A stretch of DNA of 41,890 nt from JOPF136 sp035541255 (GTDB lineage Bacteria > Acidobacteriota > Terriglobia > Acidiferrales > UBA7541), in NCBI GenBank assembly GCA_035541255.1, contig DATKNR010000185.1:1-41890 (forward strand), written 5' to 3'. The notes under the pieces were generated by a model that was not told the origin of the DNA, did no database searches, and saw only the letters and a program-made list of their open reading frames with translations. Within the stretch, counting starts at the first letter, position 1. Each line of letters starts with the position of its first letter. Shown in pieces: positions 41,179 to 41,890 of this stretch. Both the position numbers and the translations under genes were made by a program.

Positions 41179-41367
41179 ATGGGGAGCCAGTACATCCGTA
41201 TCGAAAACGCAGCGCAACTAGGCGCCCTTGAGGAGGGAATCCAGGATTTCCGGCGTGAGACTGCGCCCCTGCGCTTTCCGCCCCACCTCGTCCAGAACCT
41301 ATTCGAGCGAGCGCCGGGTGGCCCATCCTCCGCCCAGCGAAGGGTGCGAAATTCTCCCGAATCCTGA
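41179..41367 (+). CDS. doubtful small ORF, 62 residues
   Basis: The frame starts with ATG at 41179 and encodes MGSQYIRIENAAQLGALEEG and onwards, with a charged helix-like first half and a Pro/Arg-rich end. It begins 22 bases after the metallopeptidase stop. GAAGG four bases upstream of the ATG is a weak ribosome site. The N-terminal half reads like a real protein, the C-terminal half does not. It may be a remnant or a small partner of the metallopeptidase gene. No family recognised. Confidence 0.3.
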   Translation: MGSQYIRIENAAQLGALEEGIQDFRRETAPLRFPPHLVQNLFERAPGGPSSAQRRVRNSPES

Positions 41368-41420
41368 TCCCGAGCGAATCAACTTTCTTCCCTCGACCGC
41401 CCTTTTTTCTTGCTTTTGCT

Positions 41421-41436
41421 GTTATCTTATGATAAC
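41421..41436. promoter_or_regulatory. palindrome GTTATC-TTAT-GATAAC
   Basis: Perfect 6-base arms around TTAT, in an AT-rich patch. Operator-like in size and symmetry. No downstream gene is convincing, so its target is unclear. Confidence 0.3.
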
Positions 41437-41500
41437 GTCCACGCGGGATGACTATTCATGTCACTCGCCATTCATCACCGTACACGCCGCTCTTTTCCGC

Positions 41501-41672
41501 AAGCCCTTTCTAATCTGCACTTACAAACCACCCTTCCGGTAACTCCTTTAGTTTCTGCACATGCATCGGCCTCTCGTATCTGCACATTTCACAGCTACTT
41601 CAACTCCTTTCCCTGCAACACATGCATTCCCTCTTCCCCTAACCCGTTTCCCATCTGCACTTACAAAAAGTG
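41501..41672. repeat. degenerate tandem repeat, 65-75 base units
   Basis: ATCTGCACTTACAAA occurs at 41513-41527 and again, identical, at 41653-41667, exactly 140 bases apart. A middle unit begins with ATCTGCACATTTCAC at 41578. AACTCCTTT followed by a CATGCAT segment occurs at 41541 and 41602. This gives units of about 65 and 75 bases plus a partial third. Confidence 0.55.
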
Positions 41673-41890
41673 GGGATGGGGTGTAGAGCCCTCTCCTGTC
41701 GATTTTATGCATTCTCCTTCGCTTCCGCATTGCTCGCACCGCTCCATCTGGCTCGCCGCCCTCCCGCCTCCTGTCCCTCACCCCGGTTACCCTAAGGCAC
41801 ATCGGGCCACGCGGCGCGCCCTCGCCGCATCCACAGGAGTATCCTGATATTTCGCACAGCCGAACCCAGCGCGGCGCTGCGATCCAGAGC

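Larger units (their letters stand above)
41368..41890. other. G-poor non-coding region at the right edge
   Basis: About 520 bases without a supportable gene. The plus strand is rich in C and T and poor in G between about 41380 and 41660. It contains a 16-base palindrome at 41421 and a degenerate tandem repeat at 41501. A 129-codon frame spans it but its translation is low-complexity and follows the DNA repeats. Confidence 0.6.

Noticed and set aside
41458..41847. 129-codon frame at the right edge
   Set aside because: The translation repeats ICTYK/ICTFH-like bits exactly where the DNA repeats, is Pro/Ser/His-rich and has no ribosome site. Judged non-coding.
1..41890. CRISPR arrays, integrases, transposases, rRNA or tRNA genes
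   Set aside because: No regularly spaced identical repeats, no recombinase or transposase motifs and no RNA gene structures were found on either strand.

Overview
The window is a GC-rich chromosomal stretch (roughly 60-65% G+C by eye), most likely from an acidobacterium (phylum Acidobacteriota) or a close relative. This rests on three things: the gene order ispE-prs-rplY-pth-rpsF-rpsR-rplI-dnaB, a futalosine-type menaquinone pathway next to a large exopolysaccharide cluster, and short 'GGGGCTT(C/T)AGCCCC' palindromes between genes. The assignment is inference; no rRNA or other decisive marker is present, and I see no tRNA, CRISPR array or intact insertion sequence.

Positions 1-16961 (+ strand) are a polysaccharide biosynthesis cluster. 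It contains a methyltransferase (cut by the left edge), four GT4-type glycosyltransferases, two different asparagine-synthase-like glutamine amidotransferases, a WecA/TagO-like lipid-carrier sugar-phosphate transferase, a heparinase II/III family protein, a two-domain dehydrogenase/Gfo-Idh-MocA oxidoreductase, and UDP-glucose 6-dehydrogenase. Six gene junctions are 4-base ATGA or GTGA overlaps, so translation is probably coupled. UDP-glucuronate decarboxylase (uxs) and a cellulose-synthase-like GT2 lie on the opposite strand (16992-19742). A GT-C-type membrane glycosyltransferase follows at 19730-21088. Together the genes suggest UDP-glucose to UDP-glucuronate to UDP-xylose supply, initiation on a polyprenyl phosphate, chain building, and possibly amidation of uronic acid residues.

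Positions 21016-25086 (- strand) hold a menaquinone (futalosine) operon: a UbiX-type flavin prenyltransferase, a UbiA-type prenyltransferase, the radical SAM enzyme MqnE and a LolA-like exported protein. A separate isoprenylcysteine-methyltransferase-like membrane protein lies upstream. Positions 25223-28781 hold larB (nickel-pincer cofactor synthesis), a zinc-type dehydrogenase, a two-helix membrane protein and selA (selenocysteine synthesis).

Positions 28910-40339 (+ strand) are mostly housekeeping: a conserved hypothetical, purH, a large exported TPR protein, ispE, prs, rplY, pth, rpsF, rpsR (with a 90-residue low-complexity N-terminal extension), rplI and dnaB. The rplI-dnaB gap carries REP-like palindromes. 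From 40340 to the end, composition and codon use change: a putative HExxH metallopeptidase, a doubtful small ORF, and a G-poor, pyrimidine-rich non-coding stretch with a degenerate tandem repeat. This is the most likely acquired part of the window.

The observations I rate highest are the amidotransferase pair in a uronate cluster, the coupled heparinase/two-domain oxidoreductase pair, the metallopeptidase at the composition boundary, several promoter-like elements very close to start codons, and the repeat families around dnaB.
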